Shown piece after piece: positions 6,634 through 13,485 of a stretch of 20,384 bases of DNA. Positions within the stretch are counted from its first letter, which is position 1. Each line of letters begins with the position of its first letter. Source of the DNA: JBQCHF01 sp051953655 (lineage in GTDB: Bacteria; Actinomycetota; Actinomycetes; Motilibacterales; Motilibacteraceae); contig JBQCIO010000059.1 in assembly GCA_051953655.1 (NCBI GenBank), forward strand, positions 1 through 20,384, read 5' to 3'. A program made the position numbers and the translations under genes. Under the pieces are notes generated by a model. It searched no databases and was not told the origin of the DNA. It was given only the letters and a program-made list of their open reading frames with translations.

Positions 6634-8474
6634 TGTCTTCCACCCCCAATCCTGTCGAGGACGTCACCGTGCCGGTGGCGTCCTCGGCGCTGTCGTGGGG
6701 GTACGGGACGCGCGATGAGCGGCCGCCGGGGTGGTTGCAGAACCTGCCGACGGTCGATGAGGCGTGGGAGCTGGCGCTCGAGGAGTACGAGCTGCGGGAG
6801 TGGTTCGGGGCCCAGGGCGTCGATTGGGACGCGGACGACGTGCAGGTCGAGGAGGGACCCGGTCAGCGGTTCGCGCTGGTCAGCGAGCGGATCGCCCGGG
6901 GGCTGGCTGACCCGTCCTCGTACGGGGTCGGGGACGACCTGGCGGACCTGGACCCGCTGGCACTGCCCGAGGACGAGCGGGTCGATCTGGTGGTGGCGCT
7001 GGAGAAGCAGCTGAACCGCTACCAGGCCGCCTACCAGCGCGCCGTCTACGGGGCGGTGGTGCCGCTGGTGCCGCTGCCGCAGGTCGCCCGGGGGGCGTCG
7101 AGGATGGAGCGCGAACGCGTCGCGCTGGCCAAGACGGCGCGGGAGGACGAGCTCGCGTTGGCGTTGCGCCGGCCGTTGGGGTCGATGACGTTCCAGGTGC
7201 GCCGGGCCCGCAAGCTCGCCACCGGCTATGTGGCGGCGCGGGATCGGATGGCGGCGGGGGAGATGACCTGGCAGCAGTGCACGGTGCTGCTGGAGGAGAC
7301 CGCGGCGTGCCCCAGTGAGCTGCTGCCGCGGGTGCTGGACCGGGTGCTGCCGCACACCACGAAGGATTCGCTGCCGGAGTTCCGGGCGCGGGTCCGGCGG
7401 GCGATGGTGCGCCTGGTGCCGGGCCTGGCCGAGAAGGAGCGGGCGGCGTCGCTGGCGGGCAAGTCGGTGGCGCTGGTGGAGGACTGTTTCGGGGAGGGCT
7501 GGTCCAACGACTGGGAGGTCGACGACCCGGCCAGCGACCCCGGTCCGGACGCGACCGAGGTGGTCCGCTCCTCGAACCTGGTCATCAAGTCCGAGCCGTT
7601 GCAGGCCCGGCGCATGTTCGACCTGGTCAAGGCCGAGGGGCTGCGCCAGCGCGGGCTCGCGCGTTCGGATGTGAAGCTGGCGGTGGAGAACGCCCGCGCC
7701 GAGCACCGCCGCGCGGTGAAGGCGCACGGGGAGTGCTCTCCGCAGGCGCTGCGGGCGCTGGCCGAGGTGCAGGCGGCCAAGGACGAGCGGGACCGGGTCT
7801 ACCGGGTCCGGATGGGCGCGTGGCTGGTCGACGGGATGGAGAACCTGCTCGAGCACGGCACCCGCGCCGTGCGCGGCGGCAAGCCGGTGATGGCGCACGG
7901 GCGTGAGGTGCAGTTGCAGGTCGTGGCCGACCTGGAGACGGTCCTCGGGCTGGCGAAGAACCCGGTCGAGCTGCCCGGCTACGGCCCCCTGCCGGCCAGC
8001 GTGCTGGCCGAGCTGAAGACGGCGGCGAAGGACTGGACCGTCGCGGTCACCGACCAGACCGGCGCCCCGCTGGCCACGGTGAAGTACAAGCCGACCGCGG
8101 CGATCTGGCGGCACCTCGAAGCCGTGCGCCCCAGCTGCGTGCACCCGCACTGCACCCAGGCGATCCACTGGTCCCAGGGCGACCACACCGTCCCCTACGA
8201 CCACGACGACCCCGAGGCCGGCGGGCGGACCGACACCCACAACCTGTGCCCCCGCTGCGGCCTGCACCACGCGATGAAGACCTGCGGGCTGCTGGACTCC
8301 GAGGTCCTGGCCGACGGCAGCGTCGAGATCATCACCAGATCCGGACGCCGCTACCGAACACCACCCACACGGCTGCTCGCCGACGAAGGCGACCCGCCCA
8401 AGAACCCCCGGGCCACCCCGAGACCAGGCGACCGGCCGAGCTGGGGCGACCCCGAAGCACCCCCGCCGTTCTAA
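6633..8474 (+). CDS. DUF222 and HNH endonuclease domain protein (13E12 repeat type)
   Basis: 613 aa from the ATG at 6633, chosen because the promoter and SOS box sit directly before it. Residues about 110-430 are the helical, Arg/Glu-rich DUF222 region (for example LATGYVAARDRMAAGEMTWQQ), with a coiled-coil-like insertion at about 350-395. The GYGPLPASVLAEL motif at 449-461 is typical of the linker before the nuclease domain. Residues about 500-550 form an HNH motif with paired zinc cysteines: Cys502 and Cys507, Asp517-His518, Asn537, then Cys539, Cys542 and His545/546 in HNLCPRCGLHHAMK. The catalytic residues look intact. The tail is proline-rich. These proteins are abundant and multicopy in actinobacteria, often LexA-controlled in mycobacteria as far as I recall, and their biological role is unknown. 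Longer than many family members (about 400-500 aa). Confidence 0.93.
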   Translation: MSSTPNPVEDVTVPVASSALSWGYGTRDERPPGWLQNLPTVDEAWELALEEYELREWFGAQGVDWDADDVQVEEGPGQRFALVSERIARGLADPSSYGVGDDLADLDPLALPEDERVDLVVALEKQLNRYQAAYQRAVYGAVVPLVPLPQVARGASRMERERVALAKTAREDELALALRRPLGSMTFQVRRARKLATGYVAARDRMAAGEMTWQQCTVLLEETAACPSELLPRVLDRVLPHTTKDSLPEFRARVRRAMVRLVPGLAEKERAASLAGKSVALVEDCFGEGWSNDWEVDDPASDPGPDATEVVRSSNLVIKSEPLQARRMFDLVKAEGLRQRGLARSDVKLAVENARAEHRRAVKAHGECSPQALRALAEVQAAKDERDRVYRVRMGAWLVDGMENLLEHGTRAVRGGKPVMAHGREVQLQVVADLETVLGLAKNPVELPGYGPLPASVLAELKTAAKDWTVAVTDQTGAPLATVKYKPTAAIWRHLEAVRPSCVHPHCTQAIHWSQGDHTVPYDHDDPEAGGRTDTHNLCPRCGLHHAMKTCGLLDSEVLADGSVEIITRSGRRYRTPPTRLLADEGDPPKNPRATPRPGDRPSWGDPEAPPPF

Positions 8475-8534
8475 CTGAGTGTGCCCCTTCAGCGGACCAA
8501 GACATCCGTGCCGGCACCGGCCGTCCCCGGGGGT

Positions 8535-8555
8535 TGACCCTGGTTCTTGGACACG
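8535..8555 (+). repeat. Left terminal inverted repeat of the IS3-family element
   Basis: It starts TGACCCTGG and continues into TTCTTGGACACG. It matches the reverse complement of 9870-9890 with two mismatches, at repeat positions 3 and 7. It lies 42 bp before the orfA start. Confidence 0.85.
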
Positions 8556-8596
8556 CCGAACCCAGCACTGCTGGAGAAGCGAGATGATCCAGAGCT

Positions 8597-8968
8597 ATGG
8601 CCAGGAAGCACTACTCGGAGGAGTTCCGCCGGCAGGCCGTCGACTTGTACGAGTCCACGCCGGGGGCCACGGTCCGCGGCATCGCTGAGGACCTGGGCAT
8701 CGAGCGCGGCACGCTCCGCCACTGGCTCGAGGCGTTCGGGACCGGCAAGAAGACCGCCGCGGACGGTAGCCCGACCGCCAGCCCACTGAGGGCCAAGCCG
8801 ACCGGGGCCGGCGGGTCGCCGGGGCCGGTGGATGAGACCCCGGAGCAGAAGATCGCCCGGCTGGAGGCGCGGGTGGCCCAGCTCGAGGTGAACGAGCGCA
8901 AGCTGACCACCGAGCGGGAGATCCTGCAGAAGGCGGCCAAGTATTTCGCCGGGGAGACGCGCTGGTGA
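8597..8968 (+). CDS. IS3-family transposase OrfA (helix-turn-helix, leucine zipper)
   Basis: 123 aa from the ATG at 8597 (MARKHYSEEF). The first 50 residues form the transposase-8 type helix-turn-helix: FRRQAVDLYES, then VRGIAEDLGIERGTLRHWLEAFG. This would bind the terminal repeats. A low-complexity Gly/Pro linker at about 55-80 leads to a leucine-zipper coiled coil at about 84-117 (IARLEARVAQLEVNERKL, then EREILQKAAKYFA) that mediates OrfA/OrfAB contacts. The length is normal for the family. Its TGA overlaps the GTG of orfB in the sequence GTGA, and orfB lies in the -1 frame relative to orfA. I see no A-rich slippery heptamer, so whether a fused OrfAB is made by frameshifting or OrfB by reinitiation cannot be told from sequence. 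Confidence 0.93.
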   Translation: MARKHYSEEFRRQAVDLYESTPGATVRGIAEDLGIERGTLRHWLEAFGTGKKTAADGSPTASPLRAKPTGAGGSPGPVDETPEQKIARLEARVAQLEVNERKLTTEREILQKAAKYFAGETRW

Positions 8969-9861
8969 GTCGCTTCCAGTTCGTCGCCGACAACTCCGCC
9001 ACCTTCCAGGTGAAGCGACTGTGCCAGCAGCTCGAGGTCAAGCGGTCCTCCTACTACGCCTGGCTCAAGGCCGCCCCCGCCCGCGCCGCCCGCGCCGGCG
9101 CGGACGCCGCCCTGGCCGAGCGGATCCGCACCGTGCACGCCGCGGACAACACCCTCGGCGCCCCGCGGGTCACCGTCGAGCTCAACGAGGGCGCCCCGGG
9201 CGAGGAGCGGGTGAACCACAAGCGGGTGGCCCGGGTGATGCGCGCCCACGGGATCGTCGGCTACGTCAAGAAGCGGCGGGTGCGCACCACGATCCCGGCG
9301 CAGAGCCACGCGAAGGTGCCCGATCTTCTGCGCCGGGACTTCACCGCGGACGCGCCGAACCGGCGCTACGTCGGGGACATCACCTACCTGCCGCTGGCCG
9401 ACGGCTCGAACCTGTACCTGGCCACGGTCATCGACTGCTTCAGCCGCCGCCTGGTCGGCTGGGCCCTGGCGGACCACATGCGCACCGCCCTGGTCACCGA
9501 GGCCCTGCAGAGGGCTGCAGGGACCCGCGGCAGCCTCGCCGGGGCGGTGTTTCACTCCGACCACGGGTCGGTCTACACATCTCAGGACTACGCCCGTCTG
9601 TGCGCCCAGCTGGGCGTCACCCAGTCCATGGGCGCCGTCGGCTCCTCGGCCGACAACGCCCTGGCCGAGTCGTTCAACGCCGCCCTCAAGCGCGAGGTCC
9701 TGCAGGACGCGGCCTGCTGGCCCGACGAGCTCACCTGCCGACGAGAGGTCTTCCGCTGGCTCACCCGCTACAACACCAAGCGACGCCACTCCTGGTGCCG
9801 CTACCTGACGCCCATCGCCTTCGAAGCCCGTTACACCGCTAGGCTGCAGACCGCCGCCTAA
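8965..9861 (+). CDS. IS3-family transposase OrfB (DDE integrase core)
   Basis: 298 aa, starting at the GTG at 8965 that overlaps the orfA stop. The N-terminal 125 residues contain the HTH_21-type region (CQQLEVKRSSYYAWLK and VNHKRVARVMRAHGIVGY). The rve integrase core follows with the DDE triad intact: Asp138 in YVGDITYLPL, Asp199 in FHSDHGSVYTS and Glu235 in SADNALAESFNAALKRE. The end, YNTKRRHSWCRYLTPIAFE, is the conserved IS3-family C-terminus. No frameshift or stop is seen, so strand transfer and cleavage functions should be preserved. It ends just before the right terminal repeat, as expected. Confidence 0.94.
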   Translation: MSRFQFVADNSATFQVKRLCQQLEVKRSSYYAWLKAAPARAARAGADAALAERIRTVHAADNTLGAPRVTVELNEGAPGEERVNHKRVARVMRAHGIVGYVKKRRVRTTIPAQSHAKVPDLLRRDFTADAPNRRYVGDITYLPLADGSNLYLATVIDCFSRRLVGWALADHMRTALVTEALQRAAGTRGSLAGAVFHSDHGSVYTSQDYARLCAQLGVTQSMGAVGSSADNALAESFNAALKREVLQDAACWPDELTCRREVFRWLTRYNTKRRHSWCRYLTPIAFEARYTARLQTAA

Positions 9862-9869
9862 TCACACCC

Positions 9870-9890
9870 CGTGTCCAAGAACCGGGGCCA
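9870..9890 (-). repeat. Right terminal inverted repeat of the IS3-family element
   Basis: Read on the minus strand it is TGGCCCCGG followed by TTCTTGGACACG, matching the left end at 19 of 21 positions. It begins 8 bp after the orfB stop. On its outer side the sequence continues into the remnant of a different transposase. Confidence 0.85.
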
Positions 9891-9906
9891 GGGCCCGTCA
9901 ACCCCC

Positions 9907-10226
9907 TCGTACACAATCCGAGCGTCCACCCTGGCAAGACCGGTTGATCCGACTGTCTTTCCCGCGAGGTCGAGGACGACGGCGAGAAGCGCGTGGGCCC
10001 ATGTGCCGTTGCGTGACCAGCGCCGGAACTGCGACCACACCCGCGTCCAGGGCCCGAACGACTCGGGCAGGTAGCGCCACTGGAAGCCGGTGTGCGAGAG
10101 GTAGAGCATCCCGTCCACCACGCGGCGCAGGTCAGGTCCGTGCCTGTGGCCGCGCTTGCCCGGGACGTTGAACACCGGCTCCAGCAGCGCCCACTGCTCA
10201 TCGGTCAGGTCACTGGCGTACGACAT
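9907..10226 (-). pseudogene. IS5-family transposase, 5' remnant truncated at the IS3-family element
   Basis: The ATG at 10226 opens a frame of about 120 codons with the conserved IS5-family N-terminus: SDLTDEQWALLEPVF, then PDLRRVVDGMLYLSHTGFQWRYLP, then FGPWTRVWSQFRRWSRNGTWAHAL. After about residue 80 the match to the family fades (LAVVLDLAGKTVG onward). The frame then runs into the right end of the IS3-family element and stops at 9858. The DDE catalytic part is absent, so the gene is dead. No matching 3' half is found to the left of the IS3 element, so its insertion must have come with, or followed, a deletion. The start I give is the natural one; the low boundary marks where plausible IS5-derived or flanking sequence ends. 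Confidence 0.8.
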
Positions 10227-10413
10227 GCGCCGCACCGTGCCCGCCGACTCCGGCACGGCAGTCGCCGCTCAATGGGACACAGCCAGAAATTGCGGTTCGG
10301 GCGGACGACTCCCCTCTTGCCGGAGCGGAGTCCGGGGCTGCAGGGATCCCAGAGGCGGACTTCCACGCGCTCGCCTCGTCGACGACGCCGCCCCTCGGTG
10401 CCACGATGACGCC
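10227..10413. other. Non-coding stretch between the IS5 remnant and the methyltransferase gene
   Basis: These 187 bp presumably contain the end of the old IS5-type element and the methyltransferase promoter. I could not identify a terminal repeat. CACGAT at 10403-10408 lies 5 bases before the GTG at 10414 and could be a -10 for a leaderless transcript, but there is no convincing -35. Confidence 0.4.
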
Positions 10414-11238
10414 GTGAACGAGGTCTCGAGGTTCTACAGCGGGGCTGGCCAGCTCGTAGCGGCCATCGGCTCCGCCTTGGCGGCGGGCGGCCTTGACCTG
10501 GCCACGCTGCGACCGGCCGACCTCGCGTCGGTCGACGAGTTCCACATCCGCGGGCGCGCGGCGACCATGGAGATCGCCGAAGCCCTCCGCCTCGTCGCCG
10601 GCTCGCAGGTGCTCGACCTCGGCAGCGGGCTCGGCGGACCGGCGCGGACGCTGGCCGAGCTGACGGGATGCACGGTGACCGGCATTGACCTGACGCCGGA
10701 GTTCTGCGAGGTGGCGAGCGCCCTGTCTGACTGGACGGCCCTGTCCGAGCAAACGCGGTTCCACGTGGGGGATGCGACGGCCACCGGTCTGCCAGACGCT
10801 TCCGTGGACGCGGCGCTGACCGTGCACGTGGCGATGAACATCCCGGACAAGCTCGCGCTCTACGCAGAGGCCTTCCGGGTGCTCCGACCAGGCGGCAGGT
10901 TCGTCGCCTACGACGTGCTGCAGGGCGAAGGCGGGGACGTCCGCTACCCGGTGCCGTGGGCCAACGACTCCTCGACGAGCTTTTTGGCCACCCCGCAGGA
11001 GATGCGCGAGCTGCTCGGAGCAGCGGGCTTCGAGCTCATCTCCGAGGTCGATTCCTCGGACGAGAGCCTCGCCTGGTTCCAACAGGTGCGGGCCCGGATC
11101 GAGCGGGAAGGGCCGCCGCCGGTCACCTTCGCGGCCTTCCTCGGCGAAGCCTTCGGGCAGATGGCTGCCAACCAGGTGACAAACCTCGCCGAGCGACGGA
11201 TCCGCACCGTGATGTTCACGGCCTCACGACCTGTCTGA
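10414..11238 (+). CDS. Class I SAM-dependent methyltransferase
   Basis: 274 aa from the GTG at 10414 (MNEVSRFYSG). The open frame upstream overlaps the IS5 remnant and is not supported. The Rossmann-fold signatures are in order: motif I VLDLGSGLGGPAR (about 66-78) binds S-adenosylmethionine, Asp92 in TGIDLT binds the ribose hydroxyls, GDATATGLPDASVD (about 119-132) positions the adenine, and LRPGGRFVAYD (about 157-167) is the late conserved motif. The arrangement resembles the UbiE and sarcosine/dimethylglycine methyltransferase groups. That suggests a small-molecule acceptor, but the acceptor cannot be named. No membrane segment or signal peptide. It is convergent with the next gene, their stops being 6 bases apart. 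Confidence 0.88.
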   Translation: MNEVSRFYSGAGQLVAAIGSALAAGGLDLATLRPADLASVDEFHIRGRAATMEIAEALRLVAGSQVLDLGSGLGGPARTLAELTGCTVTGIDLTPEFCEVASALSDWTALSEQTRFHVGDATATGLPDASVDAALTVHVAMNIPDKLALYAEAFRVLRPGGRFVAYDVLQGEGGDVRYPVPWANDSSTSFLATPQEMRELLGAAGFELISEVDSSDESLAWFQQVRARIEREGPPPVTFAAFLGEAFGQMAANQVTNLAERRIRTVMFTASRPV

Positions 11239-11244
11239 CCGGCG

Positions 11245-11906
11245 TCAGCGGTCGTCGGCTCCGTCCGGCTCGAACATGGGCCGGCATGCCTCGAACCCCT
11301 CGACGAGGATCGCCGGCCGGTCCAGCCGGAGCCAACGCTCCTGGGTGAGCCGCAGCCGGTCCGAGACGAGCACCTCGTCCCCGCGCGCGTCCCGGGAGAT
11401 GCCGTCCGGCTCGTAGCTCAGCTTCCGTGACACCGCCTGGGAAGCATGGTTGTCCTGGAACACCTCGGTGCGGGCGGAGTGGGCGCCGAGGTGGCCGAAC
11501 GCGAGCTCGAGCAGTGCGAGCCGGGCTTCGGTGCCGTAGCCCTGTCCGTGGTGGGGCAGCCCCAGCCAGGACGACGTCGTCACCTCGCGCACCACCGGGA
11601 AGTCCGTGGCGCGCAGGCTCGCCTTGCCGAGCGGCCGACCGTCCCGGGTGAACACGCCGGCCCCAGCGACCAGTCGTCCACCGACCAGTCGGCGAGGGCC
11701 TCCCAGTGCCACCGCAGCACGATGCGGGCTCGCTCCAGCGGAGCGCCCTCGGTCCACGGCGTCAAGAACGGGCGCTCGTCGGGCCCGTGCACGCCCGCGG
11801 CGGCGACGTCGGCGAGCTGCACGATCTCCGGCTCGGTCGGCAACCGCAGCTGCAGGCGGGGCGTGGTGATGCGCAGCGCGTACGTCGGCCAGAGGTCGGA
11901 GAGCAT
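11245..11906 (-). pseudogene. GNAT-family N-acetyltransferase, interrupted by a -1 frameshift (possibly a sequencing error)
   Basis: The N-terminal half (from the ATG at 11906, MLSDLWPTYALRITTPRLQLRLP) and the C-terminal half lie in different minus-strand frames. The break is at 11657-11665, in CTGGGGCCGG on the minus strand. Adding one G to that run reads DWSLGAGVFTRDGRP and gives a continuous 220-aa protein. The restored protein is a RimJ/RimL-type GNAT: the N-terminal TPRLQLR, the SWLGLPHHGQGYGTEARLALLELAF segment with the Q-x-x-G-Y-G acetyl-CoA pyrophosphate loop, and NHASQAVSRKLSYEPDG near the end. It would transfer acetyl from acetyl-CoA to an amine; the substrate is unknown. The even conservation on both sides of the break favours a base-calling error over true decay. 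Confidence 0.85.
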
Positions 11907-11918
11907 CGGCGCATCGTA

Positions 11919-11935
11919 GGCGGAAGGCTTCCGCC
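11919..11935. promoter_or_regulatory. 17-bp palindrome between the GNAT and metallopeptidase genes, possible operator
   Basis: GGCGGAAG, one central G, CTTCCGCC: two perfect 8-bp arms. It lies 13 bp upstream of the GNAT start and 59 bp upstream of the peptidase start, inside the 88-bp divergent promoter region. Its symmetry and place suit a dimeric repressor site, though a hairpin in the GNAT leader is equally possible. Confidence 0.45.
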
Positions 11936-11994
11936 GAAGGCGCCGAGCACGTACGGTCCTCCCACCGAGACGGACGATGGACGTAGGAGCTGAC

Positions 11995-13043
11995 GTGGGA
12001 GCCCTGCCGCACCGCAAGACCTTCGCTGCCGCGTGCGCCCTGGGAGCCGCCGCGCTCCTGGTCGCCGCGCCGGGACCGGCGTCAGCCGCCCGCGGCGCGT
12101 TCTCGGGCACGGCCACCGGCACCGTCTTCTATCCCAACCCGGTGCAGCAGACCGGCAACGAGAACCTCACCGATGACAACGACGCGGACTCGCCGGCGTT
12201 CGCCGACGCGTACCGCACCGTGACCCTGACCGACCTCGACACCTCCGGCACGCTCACCGGCCGCTATGTCGCGGTGAAGAGCAGCACGGGGCAGGCGGCC
12301 AAGGCGGTGGACGGCGCCTTCCCGGCCTACCACCGGGACGCCGACCAGTTCGAGCAGGTGATGGGCTACTACTGGGTGACCCAGGCTCAGCACTACCTGC
12401 AGTCCCTGGGCTTCGGCAGCACCCTCCCGCCGGTGAACCAGCGCCAGATCGAGCTGCGCCTGGACCAGTACGGCGGCGACAACTCGTTCTTCCGCCCGGA
12501 CAAGGCCAACATCACCCTCGGCAAGGGCGGCGTCGACGACGCCGAGGACGCCGAGGTCATCGTCCACGAGTACGGCCACTCGGTGCAGGACGGGCAGGTG
12601 CCGGGCTTCGGCACCACGGTGGAGGCGGGCTCGATCGGCGAGGGGTTCGGCGACTACCTCGCCGTGGCGGTGAGCGACTGGGCGGCCGGCAAGCCCACCC
12701 TGACCCCCGAGCCCTGCGTGGCGGACTGGGACTCGACCTCCTACACCGCGTGGGGCCGGTGCACTGCCTGCGGCGCATCGACGGCACGAAGCACTACCCG
12801 GAGGACGTGGTCGGCGAGGTGCACGCGGACGGCGAGATCTGGTCCTCCGCCCTCTATGCCCTCCGGAACGCCCTCGGCCCCACCGCTGCCGACCGCACCA
12901 TCGTCGACGCCCAGTTCGCGTTCGCGCCGGACACCAGCTTCCGCGCGGCGGCCCAGGCGACGGTGGACGCGGCGCAGAGGCTGTACGGCAACCGGGCGGC
13001 CAAGGCGGCGACGAAGGCGTTCGCCGACCGCGGGCTGCTCTGA
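11995..13043 (+). pseudogene. Secreted zinc metallopeptidase (M36/fungalysin-like), interrupted by a -1 frameshift (possibly a sequencing error)
   Basis: The start is taken as the GTG at 11995 because AGGAG lies 5 bases before it; an ATG 18 bases upstream has no such site. Residues 1 to about 31 are a signal peptide: LPHRK, a hydrophobic AAACALGAAALLVAA core and an A-S-A-A cleavage site. The zinc site is His191-Glu192-Tyr-Gly-His195 in VIVHEYGHSVQD, with the third ligand Glu216 in GSIGEGFGDYLAV, as in M36-type gluzincins. At 12751-12759 (TGGGGCCGG) the frame breaks. With one extra G it reads TAWGPVHCLRRIDGTKHYPEDV and continues through GEIWSSALYALRNALG to 13043, a restored length of 349 aa. 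The conserved continuation suggests an undercalled G-run. It would be an exported protease of unknown substrate. Confidence 0.85.
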
Positions 13044-13107
13044 CGTCGGTCCGCTCTGACGCCGGCAGCCGCAGCACGTGCAGGTTTCGTGCAGGGTGCA
13101 CCGGCAA

Positions 13108-13137
13108 GCGGGGTGGTGACTCGACGACCCACCCCGC
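13108..13137 (+). promoter_or_regulatory. Hairpin directly before the ribosome binding site of the 76-aa gene
   Basis: GCGGGGTGG, a 12-base loop, CCACCCCGC: a perfect 9-bp stem. It ends 3 bases before the GGAGG at 13141-13145. It could terminate the upstream peptidase transcript or structure the leader of the small gene. There is no T-tract. Confidence 0.4.
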
Positions 13138-13149
13138 GATGGAGGACGC

Positions 13150-13380
13150 ATGGCTGACCAGCAGCACGCCCACGACCTCGAGGAGACCGGCACCGGAGAG
13201 GCCGCCAAGCGCATCGGGCAGGCCTACACCACGACCGACGTGACCGACCCGGAGCGCTCGTCGCGCAACACCGCGGCCGGCACCGGTTCGGACCCTGGCC
13301 AGGGTCGGGTGCACCCCGACGCGGACAAGGGCCTCGACCCCTCGGCGAGCATCGAGCCGCACAACGAGGGCCTGGCCTGA
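13150..13380 (+). CDS. Small hydrophilic protein, unknown function (76 aa)
   Basis: 76 aa from the ATG at 13150, with a strong GGAGG 4 bases before it. The sequence is polar throughout, without cysteine, tryptophan, membrane segment or recognisable domain. It is rich in Asp, Glu, Gly, Thr and Ser (for example DLEETGTGEAAKRIGQAY and HPDADKGLDPSASIEPH) and is probably disordered. The good ribosome site, the terminator that follows it and the strand agreement support a real gene. Actinobacteria have many such small acidic proteins expressed under stress or in stationary phase, but I cannot assign a role. Confidence 0.7.
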   Translation: MADQQHAHDLEETGTGEAAKRIGQAYTTTDVTDPERSSRNTAAGTGSDPGQGRVHPDADKGLDPSASIEPHNEGLA

Positions 13381-13393
13381 GGCTGGCTCGGTG

Positions 13394-13462
13394 ACGGAGG
13401 ACGGAACGATCCGCTGAGGGGGCGCTCAGGAGCCCCGGGAGCGCGGTTGATCCGTCCTCCGT
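13394..13462. terminator. Large inverted repeat between convergent genes, bidirectional terminator
   Basis: ACGGAGGACGGA at 13394-13405 pairs perfectly with TCCGTCCTCCGT at 13451-13462, a 12-bp stem. The 45-base interior folds further: CTGAG/CTCAG and GCGCTC/GAGCGC. It starts 13 bases after the small gene's stop and ends 23 bases before the GH13 stop on the other strand, so it can serve both convergent transcripts. Confidence 0.7.
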
Positions 13463-13485
13463 TCCCGCCCCTCGTCCACCCCACC

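Larger units (their letters stand above)
8535..9890 (+). mobile_element. IS3-family insertion sequence, apparently intact (about 1.36 kb)
   Basis: The element holds two overlapping transposase frames, orfA and orfB, bounded by 21-bp imperfect terminal inverted repeats at 8535-8555 and 9870-9890 that begin with TG and end with CA. The repeats share GGTTCTTGGACACG exactly and differ at 2 of 21 positions. Both frames are uninterrupted and the DDE residues are present, so it may be active. I see no perfect 3-5 bp target duplication: the flanks are GGT on the left and GGG on the right. A further 10-bp pair, GGGGGTTGAC (8529-8538) and GTCAACCCCC (9897-9906), overlaps the ends, so the exact right boundary could be a few bases further out. 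Confidence 0.88.

Noticed and set aside
6576..8270. 564-codon minus-strand open frame opposite the DUF222-HNH gene
   Set aside because: Low-complexity Arg/His/Gly/Leu sequence without a domain; the plus-strand frame has the HNH zinc motif and promoter.
8940..8970. Programmed -1 frameshift signal joining orfA and orfB
   Set aside because: The frames are in the right -1 relation, but I see no A-rich slippery heptamer; the GTGA overlap allows simple coupling, so no claim is made.
8611..9789. 392-codon minus-strand open frame across the IS3 element
   Set aside because: It is antisense to orfA/orfB, which have clear transposase motifs.
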